The notes: generated by a model not told the origin, from the sequence alone. Numbered from the stretch's first letter, positions 1 to 8,940 are shown. The stretch is 64,000 nucleotides of DNA from Gammaproteobacteria bacterium TMED78 (GCA_002171615.1 NHEF01000014.1:142974-206973), one strand, 5' to 3'. Numbers and translations are program-made.

Positions 1-131
1 TTTATGACTCTTCCTGGTGTATCAAGCAGTCCTTCTCTATTAGGGTCATCTCCTATCCAAGAGAGTAATGTCTTTACAGCATCCTGCGCTTCTTTTTTAG
101 TAGGGCGGTCCACATTTTTTCCTTTTAACAT
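1..131 (-). CDS. folE: GTP cyclohydrolase I, N-terminal part (cut by window edge)
   Basis: GTP cyclohydrolase I converts GTP to 7,8-dihydroneopterin triphosphate, the first step of folate biosynthesis. Reading the reverse strand from an ATG at 131, the 43 visible codons give a family-typical N-terminus: a [15 protein letters not shown] segment, then [17 protein letters not shown], which matches the conserved start of FolE proteins. The remainder, including the zinc and GTP sites, lies outside the window. It is divergent from the xdhC-like gene, with 60 bases between the starts. FolE and MoaA both use GTP to make pterins, but the adjacency alone does not prove a functional link. Confidence 0.85.
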   Translation of the reverse strand, partial: MLKGKNVDRPTKKEAQDAVKTLLSWIGDDPNREGLLDTPGRVI

Positions 132-191
132 TATGATTTTGAAGTTACATTATATATCTTATTAACTATTTTTTTAGTAAATTTAAAAGAA

Positions 192-1259
192 ATGACTATC
201 AAAAATATTATAGAAACATTCGATATCTGGAAAGAGAAAGAAAATCCAGTGGTCTTAGCTACTGTTTATGAGACATCTGGCTCTACATACTCCAAGGCAG
301 GGCAGAGAATAATTATTAACTCAGAAGGTGACTATCAAGGTCTTGTTAGCGGGGGATGTTTAGAGGGGGATATAGCAGAAAGGTCAAATTCAGTAATTAA
401 AGAAAATAAAACCGAAGTTATAACTTATGATATGAGAGATGATGCTGATGATATTTTTGGATTAGGTGTTGGTTGTAACGGGCTATTAAGAATTATATTA
501 CAGTCCTTAACCCCAGAAAAAAATTATGAGCCGCTAAATACAATCAATAAAGTTTTATATCAAGAGAGCAGAGGTCATGATGGCTTAGTTAAACTTCTAA
601 CCATTATTAATTCTAGTAAAAAAGGATTTTTTCCAGGAGATAATCTAATACTAGATAAAAATTCAGAAATTTTATACTCGTCTTTTTCTGAGCATTCAAA
701 AGAAAAGTATTTAATTGAACATGAAGAATTTCTACTAGAAGAAAAAAGTATTCTTAAGAATAGCAACTCGAATGAGATTTCAGTTTTGTGTACCCCGCTT
801 GTACCAATTCCAAAATTATTAATTTTAGGAGCTGGTCTTGACTCTTTGCCTATTATTGATATGGCATCAATATTAGGATGGCGTACAACAGTAGTAGATC
901 ATAGACCAGCTTATTTTGAAAAAAATAATTTTAGTAATGCAGAGGAAATATTATTGTTATCAAGCCCTAAAGAATTATCGAAAAAGTGTAAACTAGGATT
1001 ATTTGATGCAGTAGTAGTAATGAGTCACCATTTAGAGAGCGACCGGATATATTTAGATCAGCTTAAGGATATACAATTATCGTATTTAGGAGTACTAGGA
1101 CCATCTGATCGTAAAAATCGCTTAATTGAATCTATCGATAAAGGTAAAGATAATTTAAAGAATAAGTTAAAAGGGCCTGTAGGCTTATCTATTGGGGCAA
1201 ATTCTCCAGAGACTATCGCTCTTTCTTTGTTAGCTGAGATTTATACTAAGATAAATTAA
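192..1259 (+). CDS. XdhC/CoxI family protein (molybdenum cofactor insertion factor type)
   Basis: XdhC-family proteins bind mature molybdenum cofactor and help load it into xanthine-dehydrogenase-type enzymes. The 355-residue protein has the usual two parts: an N-terminal XdhC/CoxI domain with a SGGCLEG motif at residues 53-59 and GLGVGCNG at 90-97, and a C-terminal Rossmann-like domain starting near residue 208 (LLILGAGLDS, then DHRPAY). Its neighbours moeA, moa genes and a mocA-like gene make this reading consistent. No molybdoenzyme is encoded in the window, so the client is unknown. The ATG at 192 is the first in-frame start; no strong Shine-Dalgarno sequence is seen. Confidence 0.85.
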   Translation: MTIKNIIETFDIWKEKENPVVLATVYETSGSTYSKAGQRIIINSEGDYQGLVSGGCLEGDIAERSNSVIKENKTEVITYDMRDDADDIFGLGVGCNGLLRIILQSLTPEKNYEPLNTINKVLYQESRGHDGLVKLLTIINSSKKGFFPGDNLILDKNSEILYSSFSEHSKEKYLIEHEEFLLEEKSILKNSNSNEISVLCTPLVPIPKLLILGAGLDSLPIIDMASILGWRTTVVDHRPAYFEKNNFSNAEEILLLSSPKELSKKCKLGLFDAVVVMSHHLESDRIYLDQLKDIQLSYLGVLGPSDRKNRLIESIDKGKDNLKNKLKGPVGLSIGANSPETIALSLLAEIYTKIN

Positions 1260-1264
1260 TTAAT

Positions 1265-2464
1265 TTACCACCTATATAGATCAGCACTATAGCCTTTTTT
1301 AAATATCTTAGGTTCTTTTTTTAGTTCAGCAAAACCATCTGTATTTGCCAAAGAAATAAAGTCTCCTGAAGTATTAGTAGTAACCGGACTTCCTTTTATT
1401 ACACCATTTTTATCTATATTAGTTATTACTGGAACAAAATAAGTTAAATTTGGAGAAAAAACTACATTCTTTTTTAGAACTATTTTTTCAGGATGGAAAG
1501 GTTTAGTGCTAAGGGCATAATTTAAAGCAGGTATAATAAATCTATTCATGCAGACCATAGTTGATACTGGATTACCTGGAAGGGCAAATATTGGTTTAGA
1601 TTCTTTACTCATTCCAAACCACATTGGTCTTCCTGGGCGTTGGCTAATTCCATGAAAAACTAGATTTACTTTTAATTCTTTTAATATTCCAGGGACAAAA
1701 TCGTATCTTCCCATAGATACCCCTCCTGTGAGAATTATCATGTCATGGGTGCTATGTAACTTTATGATTTTCTCTAAAATTTTTTTACGCTTATCTTTAA
1801 TGATGTATCTTGAGACCTTACCAATTCTTCTAGCTGAAATACTTGCTTCTATTGCTCTATCATTAGCAGATCGTATTTGGAAAGAATTAGTTTTATCAGC
1901 TACTTCTACTAATTCATCGCCATTTGAAATAATTGCTATTTTTGGAATTTTTGCAACTGATAACTTGTTGTATCCTGCACTAGCTAGAATTGCTATTTCT
2001 GGTGATTTTAGAAAAATTCCTTTCTCTAGAACTTTTTTTCCTGACCTTATGTCCGATCCCTTTTTATGCGTGAACTGCCCTTTACGTAGAGATATATTAC
2101 CTAATATTTCTAATCTATTACCATTTCTTTGTGTCCTCTCAATAGGCACAACAGTATCTGCATTATCCGGTAAAACTGCACCAGTCATTACTTCAATCGA
2201 CTCTCCTGCATTTTTCAACTTTAAGGCTTTTCTTCCTGCTGGCTGACTTCCTTTAATCTCAAAAGATTTTAAACCTCTTTTCCAGTCGTTATAAGATATT
2301 GCAAATCCATCCATAGTTACCCTATCGTAAGGAGGATAATCTCTATCGATAAAGATATCTTCTCTTAGAGCTAATCCAATTGCACTATTTAGGCTTACCT
2401 TTTCGGCGGCTAAAAATTCAATATTTTCTAGAATTAATCTTTCTGCTTTAGCTACACTGATCAT
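1265..2464 (-). CDS. moeA: molybdopterin molybdenumtransferase MoeA
   Basis: MoeA inserts molybdate into adenylylated molybdopterin, the last general step of molybdenum cofactor synthesis. The 399-residue protein has the full-length family layout: MoeA N-terminal region with PPYDRVTMDGFAI (about 44-56) and GAVLPDNADTVVPIE (about 95-109), the MoCF-binding domain with TGGVSMGRYD (246-255), QRPGRP (about 275-280) and ALPGNP (294-299), and a C-terminal barrel. It converges on the xdhC-like gene with five bases between the stops. Its ATG at 2464 is divergent from the bactofilin gene. All expected motifs are present, so it is probably functional. Confidence 0.95.
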   Translation of the reverse strand: MISVAKAERLILENIEFLAAEKVSLNSAIGLALREDIFIDRDYPPYDRVTMDGFAISYNDWKRGLKSFEIKGSQPAGRKALKLKNAGESIEVMTGAVLPDNADTVVPIERTQRNGNRLEILGNISLRKGQFTHKKGSDIRSGKKVLEKGIFLKSPEIAILASAGYNKLSVAKIPKIAIISNGDELVEVADKTNSFQIRSANDRAIEASISARRIGKVSRYIIKDKRKKILEKIIKLHSTHDMIILTGGVSMGRYDFVPGILKELKVNLVFHGISQRPGRPMWFGMSKESKPIFALPGNPVSTMVCMNRFIIPALNYALSTKPFHPEKIVLKKNVVFSPNLTYFVPVITNIDKNGVIKGSPVTTNTSGDFISLANTDGFAELKKEPKIFKKGYSADLYRW

Positions 2465-2588
2465 TATTATTAGTTTATTTAATAAATACTCTCATAATTT
2501 GTTGCCACAATGCGTTATTTTCGCTATGTTGGTTAACCTTTTTTATAAAAATAACATTTAATTTGATTAAGATAAATAGGAGCTTATT

Positions 2589-3044
2589 GTGTTAGGAGAT
2601 AATAAAAAAATCAATGAAATTAAAAATGCCCCTGTTAACGGCTGTATGAATATTGGAGAAAGAGTTTTATTTAAGGGTAATGTTTTAAATGCAATATCAG
2701 TTAATATTGATGGTAGTTTTGAAGGAAAAATCGAAACCTCACATTTCATTTTAGGTAAAGAGGGATTTTTTAAAGGAGACATTACCGCTAATACTGCAAA
2801 TATAAAAGGCACTATTGATGGAACTATAACGGTTAAAGATAAGCTAAGCATTTCTGGAGAAGCGTCAATTAAGGGAAGTGTCATTTATAAGTCTATTTCT
2901 ATTTCTGATAAAGCAAAAATTGAAGGTACCTTAAAAATATACAAAGGATCAGATAATATCATTATTAAAGATGATCCGATTCTAGCAACAGAGAATACAA
3001 AAAGTGCAAAAACTAGAGTAGAGCCAAAAAAAGTTGCTATGTAG
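2589..3044 (+). CDS. bactofilin-family (polymer-forming) protein
   Basis: Bactofilins are small cytoskeletal proteins that self-assemble into filaments through a right-handed beta-helix. This 151-residue protein is mostly regularly spaced Gly/Ile/Val turns (for example INIDGSFEGKI and IKGTIDGTI), typical of the bactofilin domain at roughly residues 20-120, with a short, charged, disordered tail. I chose the GTG at 2589 because AGGAG lies about six bases upstream; the next in-frame ATG, at 2646, would cut into the domain edge. It heads a short forward run with a TPR protein and a TonB-C protein. The cellular role (shape, polarity) cannot be told from the sequence. Confidence 0.85.
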   Translation: MLGDNKKINEIKNAPVNGCMNIGERVLFKGNVLNAISVNIDGSFEGKIETSHFILGKEGFFKGDITANTANIKGTIDGTITVKDKLSISGEASIKGSVIYKSISISDKAKIEGTLKIYKGSDNIIIKDDPILATENTKSAKTRVEPKKVAM

Positions 3045-3053
3045 TTTTTTATT

Positions 3054-3554
3054 ATGCACCCTGTTAGTCTAATTTGTATAACTCTCACCATTCTTTTTTT
3101 TGGTATACAATCATCTTTTGCTCAATACACTTTAGACTCTAGAACTATAATTGGCTCTGGTAATGAATTTCTTTCTGCTGCCTCATTTGCAATTACTATG
3201 GGCCAATATGATGAAGGAATAAGATTAACCCACCTTGGTTTATCTAGATATCGTCCAAATCAGAATGATAAAGCAGCAGCTCTTTCAAATTTATGTGCAG
3301 CTCATGCAGCAAAAGGAGAGCCAGATACAGCGATACCTTTCTGTGATGAGTCAATGGGATTGAACCAAAGGAATTGGAGAGCTTTTATAAATAGAGCATA
3401 TTCTTTCTATTTAAAAAATATGCTTTCTGAGGCAACAAGCGATCTAGATTTTGCTGCCTCATTGAATCCTGATGCAAGGCAGGTTATTCAGCTTAGAGGG
3501 ATGATAAATGAAAGAGGTTTGCTCCCTAGGGTCATAATGGAGGATCACCAATAA
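3054..3554 (+). CDS. exported TPR-repeat protein
   Basis: The 166-residue protein starts with a convincing signal peptide (hydrophobic core, then SSFAQ, cleavage near residue 23). The rest looks like tetratricopeptide repeats: paired helices with AALSNLCAAHAAKGEPDTAI and then WRAFINRAYSFYLKNMLSEATSDLDFAASLNP. TPR proteins are binding scaffolds and no enzyme function is indicated. It lies nine bases after the bactofilin gene, and its stop overlaps the proposed start of the TonB-C-domain gene downstream, so the three are probably co-transcribed. The partner is unknown; the downstream secreted protein is the obvious candidate. Confidence 0.7.
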   Translation: MHPVSLICITLTILFFGIQSSFAQYTLDSRTIIGSGNEFLSAASFAITMGQYDEGIRLTHLGLSRYRPNQNDKAAALSNLCAAHAAKGEPDTAIPFCDESMGLNQRNWRAFINRAYSFYLKNMLSEATSDLDFAASLNPDARQVIQLRGMINERGLLPRVIMEDHQ

Positions 3555-4267
3555 ATAAGATAAATCTTTCTTATTTTTTTATTTTGCTAATATTATTTTC
3601 ATCTTCTTTATCTGCACAAAGAAGTGGATCAAATAGCATTAAGCTTCTTGATCCGATAGGAACATGGGACTGTATAGTCTATGGAGCTCCTGCTCTGGGA
3701 GATGAGAATTATATTTTTAGTTTCTCTAATGATTATTCTATTATGGCTTCAAAGAATATAGTTAATGAAGATAGAGTTTGGCAAAATATTTCTCCATGGG
3801 AAGTAAATGATACTGAAATTTTATTTTCTGACCAAAGAATGGGAAGAAATTTTAGAGGAAATCTCACCCGTTTTAATTTAGGAGGTGATTGGAGAACATC
3901 TAACTCAGTTGGGGGCTGGTGGTGTACAAGATCTGACGAAGAAGTTGACCGTAAGGTCTATAATGATATTAGTAGTTTTCAAGGAAGAGTTATTGTGCCT
4001 CTTATTCCTGAAATAATTATTACACCAGCATATCCTAGGCAAGCACATAGAGAAGCCTTGGAGGGAAGTGCTGTGATATGTTTTGAGGTTTTGCCAAATG
4101 GCGAGATCTATAATCCAGAGTTTCTTGAGCTATCTGACGAGATATTTAGAGCATCAAGTTTAGATGCCCTCATGAGTACAAAGTTCAAGCCTTGGGGACA
4201 TTTAGTTGAATTAGAAAGAAGACCGGCATGTAGGAGTTATCTTTATAGACTTGATTACGCATACTAA
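3551..4267 (+). CDS. exported protein with TonB C-terminal-like domain, probable ATA start
   Basis: The C-terminal 80 residues (AYPRQAHREALEGSAVICFEV, then a region ending FKPW) resemble the TonB C-terminal domain that contacts outer-membrane receptors. No proline-rich linker or transmembrane anchor is present, so this is not a standard TonB. The first usual start codon, TTG at 3584, leaves half a signal peptide. Reading back in frame to an ATA at 3551 restores a normal one (positively charged start, hydrophobic core, SLSAQ). GGAGGA at 3539-3544 sits six bases before that ATA, and the ATA overlaps the upstream stop by three bases. The start is inferred; the coding frame is certain. Confidence 0.65.
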   Translation: MNKINLSYFFILLILFSSSLSAQRSGSNSIKLLDPIGTWDCIVYGAPALGDENYIFSFSNDYSIMASKNIVNEDRVWQNISPWEVNDTEILFSDQRMGRNFRGNLTRFNLGGDWRTSNSVGGWWCTRSDEEVDRKVYNDISSFQGRVIVPLIPEIIITPAYPRQAHREALEGSAVICFEVLPNGEIYNPEFLELSDEIFRASSLDALMSTKFKPWGHLVELERRPACRSYLYRLDYAY

Positions 4268-4272
4268 ATGAA

Positions 4273-5334
4273 TTATGAATTTATTATTTCTAGCCATGGA
4301 TTGATTTCATTCAAAAAATCATTGTACGAATTAAGTATTTCCTCAAAGAGAGGATCGTTATTAGATAATTCTTCTAAAATAATCTCAGTATGCTTATTAA
4401 GCTCTGTCAGCACATCGTTAGGAAATTTCTTTATGATTACGTTATGTTCAGTTTTAAGAGTGTTTAATGCCTGTTGATTACGCATAGTAAATTCTGCTAA
4501 CAAGTAGCTATTTTCAGATAAGCAGGCAATCTCAATTATTTTTTGGAGATCTTTGGGTAAGGAGTAAAAAGCCTCGTTAGAGACTATTAATTCAAGTTGA
4601 CCTGATGGTTCTTGCCAACCAGGATAATAGTAGTATTTAGCTACTTGCTGAAGTCCCAGCGCCATATCATTGTAAGGCCCAACCCATTCTGTAGCGTCAA
4701 TTGCGCCAGTTTGTAGTGATGTAAAGATCTCCGAAGCCGGAAGATTAACTGGTAATACACCTACTTTTTGCATTACTTCTCCACCTAGACCAGGTATGCG
4801 CATTTTTAGACCAACTAAATCATCTGAAGAGTTTATTTCTCTATTAAACCAGCCACCCATCTGTTGCCCTGTGTTTCCCGCAGGAAAGGGTATAACACCC
4901 ATAGCTGAGTAAGCCTTTCTCCATAGCCTTAAGCCATCTGAATGAAAAAGCCAAGCATTAAAAATATCTGAAGTCATGCCAAAAGGTATTCCTCCATATA
5001 TTAAAGATGAAGGTATTTTACCTCTCCAGTAAACAGGAGCCGTATGGGCAATCTGAATTGTACTTCTGGAGACAGCATCTAAAACTTCGAATGCAGGTAC
5101 TAATTCACCTGCTGAAAATATTTCAATTTGTATACGCCCGCCAGATAGCTCTTCAATAGTTCTAGCTAAGCGATTTGCTGAAACACCATGCCCAGGAAAA
5201 TTAGGAGGCCAAGAAGTAGCCATTCTCCACCTAAATATTTCACTTTTTGGTAAAGATATTGAATCTTGATCATTCTTTGAGCAAGCAGCAATTGATCCTA
5301 GCCCGCCATAATATATAAAAGATCTTCTATCCAT
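4273..5334 (-). CDS. TRAP transporter substrate-binding protein (DctP family), Tat-type lipoprotein
   Basis: DctP-family proteins capture carboxylate-type substrates in the periplasm and pass them to a DctQM membrane pair. The 353-residue protein has a twin-arginine start (MDRRSF), then a lipobox-like SIAAC around residue 18, suggesting Tat export followed by lipid anchoring. The mature part carries family landmarks: WRMATSWPPNFPG, GGRIQIEIFSAGELVPAFEVLDAV and the substrate-carboxylate region KMRIPGLGGEVMQKVG, followed by GAIDATEWVGPYND. No dctQ or dctM gene is in the window, so the permease must be elsewhere or the protein works alone. The substrate cannot be assigned. Confidence 0.85.
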   Translation of the reverse strand: MDRRSFIYYGGLGSIAACSKNDQDSISLPKSEIFRWRMATSWPPNFPGHGVSANRLARTIEELSGGRIQIEIFSAGELVPAFEVLDAVSRSTIQIAHTAPVYWRGKIPSSLIYGGIPFGMTSDIFNAWLFHSDGLRLWRKAYSAMGVIPFPAGNTGQQMGGWFNREINSSDDLVGLKMRIPGLGGEVMQKVGVLPVNLPASEIFTSLQTGAIDATEWVGPYNDMALGLQQVAKYYYYPGWQEPSGQLELIVSNEAFYSLPKDLQKIIEIACLSENSYLLAEFTMRNQQALNTLKTEHNVIIKKFPNDVLTELNKHTEIILEELSNNDPLFEEILNSYNDFLNEINPWLEIINS

Positions 5335-5440
5335 AGGACTATTTTGCCTAGTATTATAAAATTACTCTAGTAGAGAGTTATATTTATACTTATTTATATT
5401 TGTTTTATAGTAATACTTATATTCTTAGAAGTATCAAATT

Positions 5441-7120
5441 ATGGATAAAAAACTTAAAAGAGGGACAAATTTTATACATCAAATTGTTTCAGTTGATGTA
5501 GATAAAAACTTGAATGATGGAAAAGTGCAAACTCGCTTTCCTCCTGAGCCAAATGGTTACTTACATATTGGTCATGCTAAAGCTCTGAGCTTATCTTTTG
5601 ATATTGCTTCTGAGTTTGAGGGCAGTTGTTTCCTTCGTTTTGACGATACCAATCCTGAGAAAGAGGAAGAAAAGTATATAGATGCCATTAAGGAAGACGT
5701 TCTTTGGCTTGGCTACTCTTGGGATAAGCTTACTTATACATCGGATTATTTTTCTAGATTGTATGATTTTGCTAAGCAGTTAATTTTAGACAATAAGGCT
5801 TATGTTGATAGCTTAAGCGCAGATAAGATTAAAGAATATCGAGGTACTTTAACCCTACCTGGTAAAGATAGTCCTTATAAGAATCGTTCTATAGAGGAAA
5901 ATGCCAATCTCTTTGAAGGTATGGCTAATGGTATTTTCGAAGAAGGGGAGCATGTGTTAAGAGCAAAAATTGATATGTCTTCAGCAAATATTAATCTTAG
6001 GGATCCCATCTTGTACCGAATAAAAAAGATTTCTCATCAAAGAACTAATCAAGATTGGTGTATATATCCAATGTATGATTTTGCACATACATTTTCAGAT
6101 TTGATTGAGGGTATTTCACACTCGTTATGCAGTTTAGAGTTTGAAGATCATAAACCTTTATATGAATGGTTTTTAGATCAAATTCCTATTAAAAATCGCC
6201 CTAAGCAAATTGAGTTCTCTAGACTAAATTTAATGTATACAGTTATGAGTAAAAGAAAACTGAAGACCTTAGTTGATTCTGGGCAAGTCAATGGTTGGGA
6301 TGATCCAAGGATGCCCACAATATCTGGAATGAGAAGGCGAGGCTATACGCCTAATTCAATTAGAGATTTTATATATAGGATAGGTGTTACTAAGAAAGAT
6401 AATACTATACAGCTAAGTAGCCTAGAAAATTGTGTTAGAGAGGATCTAGATGCTAAAAGTGAGAGACGGTTTGCTATATTAAGACCATTAAAGATTACTT
6501 TAGAGAACTATTCTGAAGATAAAGAAGAAGTACTTTTAGCACCTAATCATCCTAGCGATGAATCCCTCGGGACGAGAGAGATTATTTTCTCTAGGGAGAT
6601 ATATATTGAAGAGGATGACTTTATGGAGAATCCCCATAGCAAATTTTTTAGATTATCAATTAATTCAGAAGTAAGACTAAAGTATGGTTATATTATTAAG
6701 TGCAATAAAGTTATAAAAAATGAAAAGGGTAAGATTATTGAATTAGTTTGTTCCTATGATCCTGATACTAAAAGTGGATCAAGTGGCTCAAAGAGGAAGG
6801 TTAAAGGCACAATACACTGGATTTCATCAAAACATGCTATAAAAGCAGAAGTAGATTTATATGATAGATTGTTCAAAGAGCCTTTTCCTGAGGTAAATAA
6901 CTCTAATCTTTCTCAGTGTATTAATCCTGACTCTCTTGAAGTAATTAATAATGCTTTTCTGGAGCCATCGCTCGCTAGCGCAAAACCAGATCAGACCTTT
7001 CAGTTTGAGCGTTTAGGATTTTTTAAAATTGATATTAATAACAATAAAGAGAAGTTAGTTTTTTTAAGAATATTAAGTCTTAGGGACACTTGGTCCAAGA
7101 TTGAGAAGCAATCGCTATAA
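5441..7120 (+). CDS. glnS: glutaminyl-tRNA synthetase
   Basis: GlnRS charges tRNA-Gln with glutamine. The 559-residue length matches bacterial GlnRS (about 550). Class I signatures are present: PPEPNGYLHIGHAKA with HIGH at 42-45, FDDTNPEKE at 67-75, and the KMSKR-equivalent VMSKRKL near residue 267. The Asp-Asp-Thr-Asn-Pro stretch and the C-terminal double beta-barrel region (from about 340) separate GlnRS from GluRS. It stands alone between the TRAP binding protein and moaA. The start at 5441 has no clear Shine-Dalgarno sequence, but it gives the expected N-terminus. Confidence 0.96.
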   Translation: MDKKLKRGTNFIHQIVSVDVDKNLNDGKVQTRFPPEPNGYLHIGHAKALSLSFDIASEFEGSCFLRFDDTNPEKEEEKYIDAIKEDVLWLGYSWDKLTYTSDYFSRLYDFAKQLILDNKAYVDSLSADKIKEYRGTLTLPGKDSPYKNRSIEENANLFEGMANGIFEEGEHVLRAKIDMSSANINLRDPILYRIKKISHQRTNQDWCIYPMYDFAHTFSDLIEGISHSLCSLEFEDHKPLYEWFLDQIPIKNRPKQIEFSRLNLMYTVMSKRKLKTLVDSGQVNGWDDPRMPTISGMRRRGYTPNSIRDFIYRIGVTKKDNTIQLSSLENCVREDLDAKSERRFAILRPLKITLENYSEDKEEVLLAPNHPSDESLGTREIIFSREIYIEEDDFMENPHSKFFRLSINSEVRLKYGYIIKCNKVIKNEKGKIIELVCSYDPDTKSGSSGSKRKVKGTIHWISSKHAIKAEVDLYDRLFKEPFPEVNNSNLSQCINPDSLEVINNAFLEPSLASAKPDQTFQFERLGFFKIDINNNKEKLVFLRILSLRDTWSKIEKQSL

Positions 7121-7188
7121 GTTTATGTAGAAAAATTTTTATAGATATATAATATAATTTTCAGAATACATTCAGATGATTAATTTTT

Positions 7189-8235
7189 ATGAAAAATAAT
7201 ATTTCTAGTTTCAGCAAAATAGGTCAGATAACTGATAAATTCTCCAGACCACTTAGAGATCTTAGGATATCAGTAATTGATCGCTGTAATTTTAGATGTC
7301 CATACTGTATGCCATCTGATAAGTATGGTAAAAATCATCAGTTTATGCCAAAGAAAGATTGGCTATCAGCTGGAGAAATAAAGAGAATTGCTCAATTGTT
7401 TATGCAGTTGGGAGTCGAAAAGGTAAGATTAACTGGTGGTGAACCTCTCTTGAGGAAAGATATTTTAGATATTGTTTCTAATCTAAGCTCTCTACCAAAT
7501 CTAAATGATCTTGCTTTAACTACAAATGGCTCTTTTTTGGCAGATAAGGCTAAAGATCTCAAGGCTTTAGGTTTGGATAGAATAACTATTAGTTTAGATT
7601 CAATTGATAAAGGTATTTTTAGAGAGATGTCTGGAGGGAAGGGCAATCTAGATAATGTATTGAATGGGATTGAAGTTGCAAGAAAAGTTGGTTTAGGTCC
7701 AATTAAGTTGAATGTAGTTATCCAAAAAGAAGTAAATGATAGCTCAGTGCTTGATTTGCTAGATTATTTTAGAGGCACTGGTGTCATAGTAAGATTTATA
7801 GAGTTTATGGACGTTGGAACTCTAAATAATTGGAAGCTTGACCATGTAGTCTCATCAGCTGATTTATTAGAGATTATTTCTAGAAAGTGGAAGCTTGTTC
7901 CAGTAAAAAAGAATTATTTTGGTGAAGTAGCCCGAAGATATTCTTATCAGGATGGCCAAGGAGAGATTGGATTCATATCTTCTGTTTCAAAGCCTTTTTG
8001 TGGGGATTGTAATCGAGCGAGAATATCAGCAGATGGCACAATTTATACATGTTTATTTGCCTCAAAAGGTATGAATATAAGAAATTTTATGAGAAGCGGC
8101 TCAACTGATAATGATTTAATGAATATTCTCCAAAAGCAATGGAGAGAGAGAGTTGATAGATATAGCGAGCTTAGAAAAGATGTTGTAAAAAAGAAAAAAT
8201 TATCACGTATTGAAATGTATACAATGGGTGGTTAG
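7189..8235 (+). CDS. moaA: GTP 3',8-cyclase MoaA (radical SAM)
   Basis: MoaA catalyses the radical-SAM rearrangement of GTP to 3',8-cyclo-H2GTP, the first step of molybdenum cofactor synthesis. The 348-residue protein has the N-terminal radical-SAM cluster motif CNFRCPYC (Cys33, 37, 40), the SAM-binding LTGGEPLLR, and a C-terminal second-cluster motif with CGDCNRARIS and a later TCLF near residues 270-290. It ends in the conserved Gly-Gly needed for activity. Its stop overlaps the moaC GTG by one base, so moaA-C-D-E form one tight operon. No molybdenum-cofactor riboswitch is visible in the 68 bases upstream. Confidence 0.96.
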   Translation: MKNNISSFSKIGQITDKFSRPLRDLRISVIDRCNFRCPYCMPSDKYGKNHQFMPKKDWLSAGEIKRIAQLFMQLGVEKVRLTGGEPLLRKDILDIVSNLSSLPNLNDLALTTNGSFLADKAKDLKALGLDRITISLDSIDKGIFREMSGGKGNLDNVLNGIEVARKVGLGPIKLNVVIQKEVNDSSVLDLLDYFRGTGVIVRFIEFMDVGTLNNWKLDHVVSSADLLEIISRKWKLVPVKKNYFGEVARRYSYQDGQGEIGFISSVSKPFCGDCNRARISADGTIYTCLFASKGMNIRNFMRSGSTDNDLMNILQKQWRERVDRYSELRKDVVKKKKLSRIEMYTMGG

Positions 8236-8705
8236 TGTTAAATCATATTGACAAAAAAAATAAACCATCAATGGTCAATATTGGTTCTAAAGATGTAACT
8301 AAGAGGAGCGCTATAGCAAGCGCTTCTATTATTTTTCCTAAAAGTATAAATTTTAAATCTAAAGAACTCATCACAAAAAAAGGCCCTGTTATTGATACTG
8401 CAATAATAGCCGGAGTAATGGCAGCTAAAAAAACTCATGATTTAATACCTTTTTGCCATCCAGTGCAGATCGATAAATGTGATATAACTATTGAATGGGT
8501 TTCTGACTTAGAGATATTAATTAAATGTAGTGTCTCTTCTACATATAAGACTGGAGTAGAGATGGAGGCATTAACCGGAGCTTCAGTATCTGCATTAACA
8601 GTATATGACATGTGTAAAGCTTTATCTCATGAAATATTAATTAAAGATATTAAGCTTTTATCTAAGTCAGGTGGAAAAAGTAATTACCAGAGTGCTAATG
8701 ATTAA
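8235..8705 (+). CDS. moaC: cyclic pyranopterin monophosphate synthase MoaC
   Basis: MoaC turns the MoaA product into cyclic pyranopterin monophosphate. The 156-residue protein has the family's conserved blocks: MVNIGSKDVTKRSAIASA near the start, AKKTHDLIPFCHPV with the catalytic-region histidines, and VEMEALTGASVSALTVYDMCKA. It begins at a GTG that shares one base with the moaA stop, and its last eight bases overlap the moaD start. This tight packing implies translational coupling. Confidence 0.95.
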   Translation: MLNHIDKKNKPSMVNIGSKDVTKRSAIASASIIFPKSINFKSKELITKKGPVIDTAIIAGVMAAKKTHDLIPFCHPVQIDKCDITIEWVSDLEILIKCSVSSTYKTGVEMEALTGASVSALTVYDMCKALSHEILIKDIKLLSKSGGKSNYQSAND

Positions 8706-8940
8706 AGTAAGGGTAGAATATTTTGCTACATTTAAAGAGCAATCAGGATGTGATTTTGAAGAAATCGCAACAGAATTAAAATCAGTTATGCAGTTATTTG
8801 AATTTATTTCAAAAAAATATAATTTTTCTGATAGTGTAAAAAATTGTAAAGTAGCAATTAACGGAAATTTAGTTGATTGGAGCTCCAATATAAGCAAGGG
8901 TGATACTATATTTTTTTTCCCTCCAGTGGCAGGCGGATGA
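8698..8940 (+). CDS. moaD: molybdopterin synthase sulfur-carrier subunit MoaD
   Basis: MoaD is the ubiquitin-like small subunit of molybdopterin synthase; it carries sulfur as a thiocarboxylate on its C-terminal glycine. The 80-residue protein ends FFPPVAGG, the diagnostic double-glycine tail. I chose the ATG at 8698, which overlaps the moaC stop in ATGATTAA, because it gives the standard N-terminus (IKVRVEYFATF). A GTG at 8671 in the same frame would add nine residues reading through the moaC end. Its stop overlaps the moaE start. Confidence 0.92.
   Translation: MIKVRVEYFATFKEQSGCDFEEIATELKSVMQLFEFISKKYNFSDSVKNCKVAINGNLVDWSSNISKGDTIFFFPPVAGG

Noticed and set aside
1728-2246. 172-codon forward frame inside moeA
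   Set aside because: It lies antisense to moeA, which has all family motifs; its translation looks like a shadow with no recognisable domain.
7121-7188. Molybdenum-cofactor riboswitch before moaA
   Set aside because: The 68-base gap is too short for the known structured motif and contains only AT-rich sequence.
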